Shown: piece after piece, positions 33,726-41,245 of the stretch
Layout: the number at the start of each line of letters is the position of its first letter
Position numbering within the stretch: position 1 is the stretch's first letter
Assembly (NCBI GenBank): GCA_023457035.1
Contig: JAEWNN010000082.1
Span: forward strand, 1 to 49,948
From: Verrucomicrobiota bacterium
Lineage (GTDB): Bacteria; Verrucomicrobiota; Verrucomicrobiia; Opitutales; Opitutaceae
Direction of reading: 5' to 3'
DNA: 49,948 nt
Position numbers and translations under genes: made by a program
Notes under the pieces: generated by a model
Databases searched by the model: none
What the model was told of the DNA's origin: nothing
Seen by the model: the letters and a program-made list of their open reading frames with translations, nothing else

Positions 33726-34841
33726 ATGGCTTCCCCCACCAACCCCTCCGCGGCGCGCCTCGCCGCGTGCGACTGCCTCACGCCGTTCGGCGATGCGTCC
33801 GCCACCCACGCGGCGCTGCTGCGCGGTGAACGGGCGCTGCAACCCTCGCCCGTTCTCGGGCGCGAGGGCGGCGATGCCGTGCCGCTGGCGTTGCTGCCCG
33901 GCCGTGCGCTCGACGAGGCGAACCCGCCCGCGTGGCTCCAGCCTTTGGCGACATTGCTTGCGCCCGTCGCCGGCCCGGAGTGGGGCACCGCGCACCGCCC
34001 GGTGTGCGTGACGAGCAGCAACTTCGGCGTCGGCAGCCTGCATGCGCTGCGCCGCACCGGCGAGGCCGGCCACGCCCCGCACGGCACGCCGCACGGCTCC
34101 GTCGAGCTGGTGCGCCGCGCGCTTGGCTGGGGCGAGAACGTGGCGATCTTCTCGCACGCCTGCGTCTCCGCGCATCTCGGACTCGTCCACGCCTCGCGCC
34201 TGCTCGAGGCCGGTGTGGCCGAGGAGGTGCTGGTGGTGAGCTACGATTTCCTCAGCCCGTTCGTGGCGGGCGGCTTCCATGCGCTGAAGATCCTCAACAC
34301 CGATTTTCCCGCGCCCTACCAGGACCGCGCCACCGGTTCGATCGGCCTGGGCGATGGCGCGGGCTACGCCGTGCTGTCGCGCGGGCGCGGCGACCTCGCC
34401 ATCGAGGGCCACAGCCTGCACAACGAGATGTACCACTTCACGGCCAACAAACCCGACGGCGCCGGTTTCGCCGCCGCGCTGGCGCCGCTGGCCGCGGCCG
34501 CCGCCGGCCGCCGGCTCTGGGTGAAGGGCCACGGCACCGGCACGCTCGAGGCCGGCCGGCTCGAGGCCACCGCCGTCGCGCAGGCCTTCCGGGGCGCTCC
34601 GCTGGTGGGCTGGAAGGGCAGCCTCGGCCACACCCTCGGCAGCTGTGGCGTCGTCGAGCTGGCGATCGCCGCCGCCGCGCTGCGCTCCGGCCGCACGCCC
34701 GGCACGGTCGGCAGCGCGTCGCCGACATTCACCGACACCGTGGCCACCACGGACTTCGACAACACCGCCTTCGACGGCGTGGTCTGCGCCAGCAACGCCT
34801 TCGGCGGTGCGCACGCCGCGTTCCTCCTCCGCCATGCTTGA
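33726..34841 (+). CDS. Beta-ketoacyl synthase, aryl-polyene type
   Basis: 371 aa, shorter than FabF. Catalytic residues are kept: Cys146 in 'FSHACVSAHLG', His269 in 'KGHGTGTLEA' and His302 in 'GSLGHTLGSCG'. The N-terminal subdomain is compressed. Such short ketosynthases occur in aryl-polyene and flexirubin clusters beside a catalytically incomplete partner, which is what follows here with an 8-base overlap. It probably forms a heterodimeric chain-extending complex. Confidence 0.85.
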   Translation: MASPTNPSAARLAACDCLTPFGDASATHAALLRGERALQPSPVLGREGGDAVPLALLPGRALDEANPPAWLQPLATLLAPVAGPEWGTAHRPVCVTSSNFGVGSLHALRRTGEAGHAPHGTPHGSVELVRRALGWGENVAIFSHACVSAHLGLVHASRLLEAGVAEEVLVVSYDFLSPFVAGGFHALKILNTDFPAPYQDRATGSIGLGDGAGYAVLSRGRGDLAIEGHSLHNEMYHFTANKPDGAGFAAALAPLAAAAAGRRLWVKGHGTGTLEAGRLEATAVAQAFRGAPLVGWKGSLGHTLGSCGVVELAIAAAALRSGRTPGTVGSASPTFTDTVATTDFDNTAFDGVVCASNAFGGAHAAFLLRHA

Positions 34842-35490
34842 ACGTTTCATCCAGGCCGTCCGCACCGACGCTCCCGGCGCCGAGGAAGCCGCCGCCACGC
34901 GGGTGCGGCTGAAGGACCGTTTCGCGCCCGGCGCGGTGCGGCGCATGACGCAGCTCGGGCTGTTCGTGGGCGCGGTGCTCGGCGAGCTCCAGCCCGGCGA
35001 GGACGATGCGCTCGTCTACGCCACGCAGTTCGGCGAGGGCCGCGCGCTCGAGGGCTACCTCGACAGCTTCCCGTCGGCCAGCCCCACGCTCTTCCAGACA
35101 TCGATCCACCCCAGCGGCGCGCAGCAGGGCCTGATCGGTCGGCAGCGCAGCGTGCGCGAGTTCTTCCCGCTGGCCGGTGGCAACCACCTTGTGGCGACGG
35201 CCGCGCAGGCCGCGCTGCTCGCGCACGCCGAGCGCGTGCTGTTCTGCGGCGGCGAGGAGCGCGGCACCTGGCTGGTGCCGCATGCCGCCGCGAGCGACCG
35301 CGCCTTCGCCTTCGCGCTCGCGCTCACCCGCGCGCGCGCCGCCGACTCCATCGGCCGGATCGCGCTGGCGCCCGCGGCGGACGCCGCCGGCGCGCTCGCG
35401 TTGCCCGACTGGTTCGAGCTGCTGCACAACCGTCGTCCCTTTGCCGGTGCCGTCGCGCCCGGCTGGAGGCTCGAGCTGGAATGGCAGTGA
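34834..35490 (+). CDS. Ketosynthase-like partner lacking catalytic Cys
   Basis: 218 aa, about half a ketosynthase. It resembles the N-terminal ketoacyl-synthase-like family (PF13723 type): 'RFAPGAVRRMTQLGLFVGAVLGEL', 'ALVYATQFGEGRALEGYLDSFP', 'SPTLFQTSIHPSGAQQGLIGRQ'. Where a ketosynthase has its active Cys this has 'FPLAGGNHLVATAAQAALL', with no Cys, so it is probably a chain-length-factor-like subunit of the preceding enzyme. It overlaps that gene by 8 bases and the next by 10. Confidence 0.75.
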   Translation: MLERFIQAVRTDAPGAEEAAATRVRLKDRFAPGAVRRMTQLGLFVGAVLGELQPGEDDALVYATQFGEGRALEGYLDSFPSASPTLFQTSIHPSGAQQGLIGRQRSVREFFPLAGGNHLVATAAQAALLAHAERVLFCGGEERGTWLVPHAAASDRAFAFALALTRARAADSIGRIALAPAADAAGALALPDWFELLHNRRPFAGAVAPGWRLELEWQ

Positions 35491-36413
35491 GCGCGCCCGC
35501 CCCGTCGCTGCGCAACCCCGGTCCCTCCTGGGGCTACCGATTCCTGCGCACGGCCGACCGGGTGGCGCCCGAATGGCTGTACCGGCCGTGCCGCGCGCTC
35601 GGCACGCTCATCGCGATGGCGAACATGCCCGCGCAGCGGCGGCACTCGCGCGAGTACCTCGCGACGATCCTCGGCCGCCCGGCGCGCTTCCGCGAGGTGT
35701 TCCGCCACTTCTTCGCCTTCGAGGAGGCGTTGATGACGAAGCTGCGCGTGATCAACGGCCGCCCGCACCGCACCGTCTACGCGCCCGGGGCCGACGATTT
35801 CCGCGCCTGGCTGGAGGGCGGCGGGCCGGTGCTGCTCGGCACGTTCCATTTCGGCGTCTCCGATCTCCAAGGATGCCAGATCGGCGGCTACCACGACCAG
35901 CACGTCTACGTGGTGCGGCAGCGGGTGGGCAACTCGCACGACACCGACGCGCTTGCCGCGCGCTTCGGCGGCCGGCTGCATTTCGTGTGGGTCAACGAGC
36001 CGGGCGAGCTGCTCTTCGCGCTGAAGGACGCCGCGGCCACGCCGGCGGCGATCGCGTTGCAGTGCGACCGCGTCGAGTTCGCGGCGCGCACGGAGGCCTT
36101 CGAGTTCCTCGGGGCGCGGCGGCTGTTCCCCTTCACGATCTACCACCTCGCGCTGATCTTCGGGCGGCCGGTGCTGTTCTCCGTGGGCGTGCCGGAGAAC
36201 CCGGACCTGGCGACGCTGCACGCCTCGCCGCGCTTTGAGCCGCGGCCGGGCGAGCCGCGGGAGGCGGCGCTGGCGCGGGCGCGCGAACACTTCCAGGCGT
36301 TCCTGCGGCAAGTCGAGGCGTTGCTGCGGCGCAACCCGTACCTGTGGTTCAACTTCACACCGCTCAACCCCGTGGCGCCGGCCGCGGTCCCGGCGCGGGA
36401 GGCGGCGGCATGA
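35481..36413 (+). CDS. LpxL/HtrB-like lysophospholipid acyltransferase
   Basis: 310 aa. The HX4D acyltransferase motif is 'GTFHFGVSD', followed by 'VYVVRQRVGN' and 'AIALQCDRVEF', the typical blocks of the LpxL/HtrB family, and the C-terminal 'RNPYLWFNFTPLNP'. These inner-membrane-associated enzymes move an acyl chain from ACP to a lipid acceptor. In pigment clusters of this kind they are thought to attach the polyene acid to its lipid or resorcinol partner. It starts inside the previous gene (10-base overlap). Confidence 0.8.
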   Translation: MAVSAPAPSLRNPGPSWGYRFLRTADRVAPEWLYRPCRALGTLIAMANMPAQRRHSREYLATILGRPARFREVFRHFFAFEEALMTKLRVINGRPHRTVYAPGADDFRAWLEGGGPVLLGTFHFGVSDLQGCQIGGYHDQHVYVVRQRVGNSHDTDALAARFGGRLHFVWVNEPGELLFALKDAAATPAAIALQCDRVEFAARTEAFEFLGARRLFPFTIYHLALIFGRPVLFSVGVPENPDLATLHASPRFEPRPGEPREAALARAREHFQAFLRQVEALLRRNPYLWFNFTPLNPVAPAAVPAREAAA

Positions 36414-37153
36414 TCCGCCGCGCCTACTACGTCGGCGCGTACTACGCCTCGTGGGCGATGTTCGGCGCGGTGGGTGTGCTGCTCAACCTGACGAGCCTGC
36501 CGTTCCTGCTGCTGCCGCGGTGCGAGACCGGCGGCGCGCGCATGCGGCGGGTGATCCGCTGGCTCTTCGACTTCTGGCTACGCTGGATGCACGCCACCGG
36601 CGTGGTGCGCGTCACCTGGCACGGCTTCGATCGCCCGCTGCAACCCGGCGCGGTGTTCATCGCCAACCATCCCACGCTGGTCGACGCGACCTTCATCCTC
36701 GCGCGGCTGCCCGACGCGATCTGCATCTTCAAGCCGGCGCTGATGCGCAACCCGGCCATCGGCCCGGCGGCGTACCTGGGCGGCTACGTGAGCGGCGTGC
36801 CCGGCGTGGATCTGGTTCGCGAGGTGGCGGCGAAGATCGCCGCGGGCCAGTCGCTGCTTGTTTTCCCCGAGGGCACGCGCACGGAACGCGGCGCGGCGCT
36901 CAACCCGCTGCGGCCCGGTTTCGCGCTCATCGCCTCGCGTGCGCAGGCGCCGGTCCAGTTGTTGCGCGTCGTGTCATCGCCCGGTTTCGTGCCGAAGGGT
37001 CGCGCGTGGTGGCGGCCGCCGCCGGTGCTGCCGGCCTCCGTGGCGATCACGCTCGACCGGCGTTGGGAGCATGACCCGTTGCGCAGCCCCGCGGAGTTGA
37101 CCGAGGAGGTGCAGCGCCACCTGCTCGCGCTGCTGCCCGCCACCAGCCGATGA
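36410..37153 (+). CDS. PlsC-like 1-acylglycerol-3-phosphate acyltransferase
   Basis: 247 aa. The catalytic HPTLVD (residues 87-92, HX4D) and the substrate-binding 'FPEGTR' (152-157) identify the PlsC family. An N-terminal membrane helix ('SWAMFGAVGVLLNLTSLPFLLLP') anchors it. A second acyltransferase of a different family in the same operon suggests two acyl transfers onto one product. ATG 36410 overlaps the upstream stop (ATGA). Confidence 0.85.
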   Translation: MIRRAYYVGAYYASWAMFGAVGVLLNLTSLPFLLLPRCETGGARMRRVIRWLFDFWLRWMHATGVVRVTWHGFDRPLQPGAVFIANHPTLVDATFILARLPDAICIFKPALMRNPAIGPAAYLGGYVSGVPGVDLVREVAAKIAAGQSLLVFPEGTRTERGAALNPLRPGFALIASRAQAPVQLLRVVSSPGFVPKGRAWWRPPPVLPASVAITLDRRWEHDPLRSPAELTEEVQRHLLALLPATSR

Positions 37154-37932
37154 CCACCGCCCGCGCCACTCATCTCGTTCTCATCCCAACCTACAACACC
37201 GGCGGGGCGCGCCTGCTCGCGACGGTGCGCGAGGCGCTCGCGCAGTGGCCGGACGTGTGGGTGGTCGTCGATGGCAGCACCGATGGCAGCGAGGCGGTCG
37301 TGGTCGAGCTGGCGCGCACCGAGCCGCGGCTGCGCGTGCTTCCGTTGCCGCGCAACGGCGGCAAGGGCGCGGCGGTGCTTGCGGGTGCCGAGGCCGCGCG
37401 CGCGGCCGGGTTCACCCACGCGTTGGTGATGGACGCCGACGGCCAACATCCCGCCGATCGCATCCGCGATTTCATGGCGGCGTCGCAGGCGGAGCCGGAG
37501 GCGCTGGTGCTCGGGCGGCCGGTGTTCGGCCCGGAGGCGCCCGCGGTGCGCCTGAAGGGCCGCAAGCTCAGCATCGGCCTCGTGCATTTCGAGACGGGAG
37601 GCGACGGCATCGACGACCCGCTCTTCGGCTTCCGCGTCTATCCGCTCGCGGCGACGGTGCGCGCGCTGCGCGGCACTCGGTTCGCCCGGCGCTACGACTT
37701 CGACCCGGAGGTGGCGGTGCGGTTGTTCTGGTCCGGCACGCCGATGCGCAACCTCCCCGCGACCTGCCGCTACCTCTCGCGCGCCGAGGGCGGTGTCTCG
37801 CATTTCCACTACCTGCGCGACAACGTCCGCATGGTCTGGCTGCACACCCGGCTCATCGTCGAGCTGCTGCTCGGTCGCTGGGTCAGCGTGCGCCGGGTGC
37901 GGCGCGCGAATGGTTTGGCCACGCGCGGGTAG
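37150..37932 (+). CDS. Family 2 glycosyltransferase
   Basis: 260 aa, GT-A fold. 'VLIPTYNTGGARLLATV' opens the domain, 'VVVDGSTDGSE' and 'PRNGGKGAAVLAGAEAA' bind the nucleotide sugar, and the metal-binding DxD is 'MDADGQHP'. 'DPLFGFRVYPL' and 'RRYDFDPEVAVRLFW' are acceptor-side motifs of DPM1-like enzymes. No membrane segments except a weak C-terminal one. It starts within ATGA of the PlsC gene. Similar glycosyltransferases sit in most aryl-polyene clusters and probably decorate the product. Ends with TAG. Confidence 0.85.
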   Translation: MTTARATHLVLIPTYNTGGARLLATVREALAQWPDVWVVVDGSTDGSEAVVVELARTEPRLRVLPLPRNGGKGAAVLAGAEAARAAGFTHALVMDADGQHPADRIRDFMAASQAEPEALVLGRPVFGPEAPAVRLKGRKLSIGLVHFETGGDGIDDPLFGFRVYPLAATVRALRGTRFARRYDFDPEVAVRLFWSGTPMRNLPATCRYLSRAEGGVSHFHYLRDNVRMVWLHTRLIVELLLGRWVSVRRVRRANGLATRG

Positions 37933-37989
37933 GTCTGGCCTCCGCCCGGACGGGGACCGCTGCTGCCGGCGGGCTGGCGGATGCGCAGG

Positions 37990-38168
37990 GCGACCGGTCG
38001 AAGACCGGTCCTGCTGGGCCGGCATGCTGAACGGGTAGGTCCAGTCTCCGACTGGACGATGTCAACGTGGGAGGGGTGGCCTGCCTGGGCTGTGGCGACC
38101 GGTCGGAGGCCGGTCCTACTGGGCCGGCATGCTGAACGAGAACGCCCAGTCTCCGACTGGACGTTCTC
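37990..38168. repeat. 105-bp tandem repeat made of GTAG-headed palindromes
   Basis: Two units with a period of 105 bases (37990-38034 repeated at 38095-38138, and CCAGTCTCCGACTGG at 38041-38055 repeated at 38146-38160). Each unit holds a minus-strand palindrome (37992-38014, 38097-38119; GACCGGTC arms) and a plus-strand one (38035-38057; head GTAGG, arms CCAGTC/GACTGG). The last copy is enlarged to GAGAACG...CGTTCTC (38138-38168). It fills the 296-base gap between the glycosyltransferase and lolA genes. Confidence 0.85.
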
Positions 38169-38228
38169 GACGCAAGCGGGGCGGCCTGCCTGAGTCGGTG
38201 GCGACCAACCGAAGCCCGGCCCCACCCG

Positions 38229-38873
38229 ATGAAACGCCTTCTCCCCGTTCTCGCCCTCTGCCTCTGTGCCGCGGCCCGCGCCGCCGTTCCCGCCGCGCCC
38301 GGACCGGAGCTGGTCGCGGGCGAGAACGACGCCGCGTGGGCGCCGCTCTTCGCCGCGCTCGCGGCGCAGGGCGGGGTGCATTCCACCTTCACGGAGCACC
38401 GCTGGTTCAGCGTGAAAAAGGCCCCGGTGGTGCTGCGCGGCGAGTTGCGGCACTCCGATGCGCGCGGGTTGAGTCTCCACTACACCGAGCCGGAGGACCA
38501 GGTGATGGTCGTCGACGCCAAGGGGCTGCTGATGCGCAACGCGCAGGGGCGCACCCGTTCGATGGCCGCCGATCCGCGCGCGCCGCGCATGGATGCCGCG
38601 CTGCTGCCCGTGCTGCGCTTCGACATGCCGGCGCTGCTCCATCTCTTCACGCTGCGCGCCGCGCGCGACGGCGACGACTGGCGGCTCGATTTCGCGCCCC
38701 GCACGCCGGAGCTCGCGCGGCACCTGAGCACGCTCGTGGTCGAGGGCGCGGGCGAACGCGTGCGCCGGCTCGAATTCCGCCGCTCGGCCAAACAACGCGT
38801 CGAGGTCCTCATCGAGGAGACGCGGACCGGCGTGACGTTCACCGCCGAGGAGGAGAAGCGGTTTTTCCGCTGA
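38229..38873 (+). CDS. LolA-like outer-membrane carrier
   Basis: 214 aa with a signal peptide (MKRLLPVLALCLCAAARA). 'STFTEHRWFSVKKAPVVLRGELRHSDARGLSLHY' and 'QVMVVDAKGLLMRN' fit the LolA/LolB-like half-barrel, shared by LolA relatives of aryl-polyene clusters (LolA-like carrier). It would shuttle the hydrophobic product, not general lipoproteins, across the periplasm. The MMPL exporter begins 4 bases downstream, supporting a shared export path. Confidence 0.8.
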   Translation: MKRLLPVLALCLCAAARAAVPAAPGPELVAGENDAAWAPLFAALAAQGGVHSTFTEHRWFSVKKAPVVLRGELRHSDARGLSLHYTEPEDQVMVVDAKGLLMRNAQGRTRSMAADPRAPRMDAALLPVLRFDMPALLHLFTLRAARDGDDWRLDFAPRTPELARHLSTLVVEGAGERVRRLEFRRSAKQRVEVLIEETRTGVTFTAEEEKRFFR

Positions 38874-38877
38874 GGCC

Positions 38878-41211
38878 ATGGAACCGGCACGGCAGAAGTG
38901 GGCGGCGCGCGCGGTGTTGGCGCTCGCCGTGGCGCTCGGGTTGCTCTGGCTCGCGCGGCTCGACTACGCGGCGAAGATCTCGACGGACGTGCTCGACCTG
39001 ATCCCGAGCGGCGAGCGTTCACCCGAGCTGGCGCTGGCGCGCAGCATGGCCAGCGAACGCCAGGCGCGTGTGGCGCTCTTCGCCCTGAGCGGCCCCGACA
39101 CCGACCGGCGCGAGCGCGCCGCCATGCTCTTTGCCGACACCCTCCGCGCCGATCCCGCCTTCGCCGAAGTGCGGCCGATGGGCGACACCGGCCCGCGCGA
39201 CGCGCTCGGGCGACAACTCTTCGCGCAACGTTTCGAGCTTCTGCTGCCCGGCTGGCTGGCGGCCAAGAAGGTCGAATACGCCGCGGCGCGCCCGACCGAG
39301 CCCTGGCCCGAGTGGCTGGCCGAGCGGGCGGCGGCGGACCTCGAGGCGTTCCTGGCGAAGCCGGAAGCGGTCGCGTTCCAGGATCTGGTGCCGGCCGACC
39401 CGTTGCTGCTGCTGCCCGGACTCGTGGCGCAGATGCCGGGCTTCGCCGAGACGAACGGCGCGGCCGGCGACCGGGCGTTGGTCTGGGCGCGCACGAGCGC
39501 CGCGCCGCTGAGCGAGGCGGGGCAGGGGCCGGTGGTGGCCGCCGTCGAACGCGCGCTGGCGGCGGCGCGCACGATCGAGCCGGAGTTGCAGGTGCAGTGG
39601 GCGGCGATCGGGCGTTTCGCCGCGGAGAACCGCCGGTTGATCGAGGGCGAGATGTCGTCGCTCAATGTGCTTTCGCTGCTGGCGGTGCTCGGGGTGGCGG
39701 CGCTGTGCCTGCGGCGGGTCTGGCAGGCGGTGCACCTCGCGCCGGTCGTGCTCGGCGCGCTGCTCGGCGCGTGGGTCGGCGTGACGCTGTGCTTCGATCG
39801 CGTGCACGTGCTTGTCTTCGTGATCGGGTCGCTGCTCGGCGGCGTGGCGATCGACTACGGCTTCTATCTTTATCTCCAGCCGGCGGTGCGGCCGGGCGAG
39901 CGGTACCGCGAGAAGGTGGGCCGGCTCATCAAGCCGCTGCTGGCCAGCGCGCTCACCACGATCCTCGGCTTTTCGCTGCTGTTCTTCTCGGAGCTGCCGC
40001 TGATCCGGCAGCTCGGGCTGTTCGTGAGCTGCGGCCTGGTGGCGGCGCTGGGGTCGGCGCTGCTCTGGTTCGCCCAGCTCGATCGGCCGTATTCGGAGAC
40101 TTGGGCCTTCGCCCGCTCGCGCCTGCACGGCGAACATCCGGCGTGGCGGCGCGGCGCGCGGCTGCTCCTGCTGGTCGGCGCCGCGGTGGCGCTGTTCGGC
40201 CCGTGGCGGCTGCACTGGCGCGACGACATTCGCGAGCTGGAGGCGCTGCCGGCGGCCTCGCGCGCGGAGGCGCTGGCGGTGCGGGCGCTGTTCGGCGAGA
40301 CGCCGCAGCGCACGGTCTACCTCACGCGCGGCGAGTCGCCGGGGGCGGCGCGCGCGGCGCTGGGTCGTTTCCTCGGCTGGCATGCGCAGCAGTTCGCCGG
40401 CGCGCCTGTCGCCTCGCTCGGGCTGGCGGTGCCGACGCCGGCGGAGTGGGACGCCGCCGCGGCCGAGCGCGCGGCGCTCGGCGGTTTCGAGCCGGCGTTG
40501 CGCGCGGCGCTGGAACGGCACGGTTTCGACGCGGGCGAGTTCGGCCCGTTCTTCGCTGGCTGGGCGCAGTGGCTGGCGGTTCCGGCGGGCGACTACGCCG
40601 CCGCGGTGCGCGCGCTGGCCGACTCGCTGCAGGGGCCAATCGCCCTGACGATGGCGACGGAGCCCGGTGGAAGCTGGTTCGTGACGGTGGCGGAGCATCG
40701 CCCCGGAGTGGAGCCGCCGCCGGAGCTGGCGACCATCGGACTCGACCAGCTGCAGTCGCTCAACCGGCTGTTTACGCGCTACCGGGTGTCGGCGCTGCGG
40801 CTGAGCGCGATCGGACTGGGGCTGGTGGGCCTGAGCGTGTTCGTGCTCTACGGGCTGCGGCGCGGCGTGCGGATCTTCGCGTTGCCGGCGGGCTCGTGCC
40901 TGTTCGCGTTTGGCGTGCTCGGGCTGGCCGGGGCGACGCTGAACCTCTTCCACCTGCTCGGGGCGTTCCTCGGCGTGTGCCTGAGCCACAACTATGCGAT
41001 CTTCAGCGCGGAGAATGCCGCGCGCGGCGACGAGCCGCCGCCTTCGATCCGGCTCTCGGCGCTCACGACGGCCGCGTCGTTCGGCGTGCTGGCGCTGAGC
41101 TCGATTCCGGTGGTTTCGGCGCTCGGAACGATGGTGGCGCTGATCGTGGTCGCCGCGCTGGCGGGTGTGGAGCTCGAGGCGATGGCGTGGCGGCGCGACG
41201 TTCGGACTTGA
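38878..41211 (+). CDS. MMPL/RND-family lipid exporter
   Basis: 777 aa with about 12 membrane helices in two RND halves. The first has a helix at 10-28, a periplasmic domain of about 210 residues, then five helices ('LLAVLGVAALCLRRV' onward with 'VFVIGSLLGGVAIDYGFYLYL'). The second has 'LHWRDDIRELEALPAASRAEA' leading to another periplasmic domain and helices including 'FLGVCLSHNYAIFSAENAARGDEPP'. The conserved 'IDYGFYLYL' and 'HNYAIF' segments mark the proton-relay helices of MMPL exporters. It probably exports the cluster's lipid product. 4 bases after lolA, 34 before radical SAM 3. Confidence 0.9.
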   Translation: MEPARQKWAARAVLALAVALGLLWLARLDYAAKISTDVLDLIPSGERSPELALARSMASERQARVALFALSGPDTDRRERAAMLFADTLRADPAFAEVRPMGDTGPRDALGRQLFAQRFELLLPGWLAAKKVEYAAARPTEPWPEWLAERAAADLEAFLAKPEAVAFQDLVPADPLLLLPGLVAQMPGFAETNGAAGDRALVWARTSAAPLSEAGQGPVVAAVERALAAARTIEPELQVQWAAIGRFAAENRRLIEGEMSSLNVLSLLAVLGVAALCLRRVWQAVHLAPVVLGALLGAWVGVTLCFDRVHVLVFVIGSLLGGVAIDYGFYLYLQPAVRPGERYREKVGRLIKPLLASALTTILGFSLLFFSELPLIRQLGLFVSCGLVAALGSALLWFAQLDRPYSETWAFARSRLHGEHPAWRRGARLLLLVGAAVALFGPWRLHWRDDIRELEALPAASRAEALAVRALFGETPQRTVYLTRGESPGAARAALGRFLGWHAQQFAGAPVASLGLAVPTPAEWDAAAAERAALGGFEPALRAALERHGFDAGEFGPFFAGWAQWLAVPAGDYAAAVRALADSLQGPIALTMATEPGGSWFVTVAEHRPGVEPPPELATIGLDQLQSLNRLFTRYRVSALRLSAIGLGLVGLSVFVLYGLRRGVRIFALPAGSCLFAFGVLGLAGATLNLFHLLGAFLGVCLSHNYAIFSAENAARGDEPPPSIRLSALTTAASFGVLALSSIPVVSALGTMVALIVVAALAGVELEAMAWRRDVRT

Positions 41212-41245
41212 GCCGCGGCGCTATTCCGCCCACCAAAACCCCTCC

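Noticed and set aside
37990..38168. CRISPR array, because repeats recur at a fixed spacing
   Set aside because: Only two units of 105 bases, with near-identical 'spacers' and palindromes inside; no cas genes are present.
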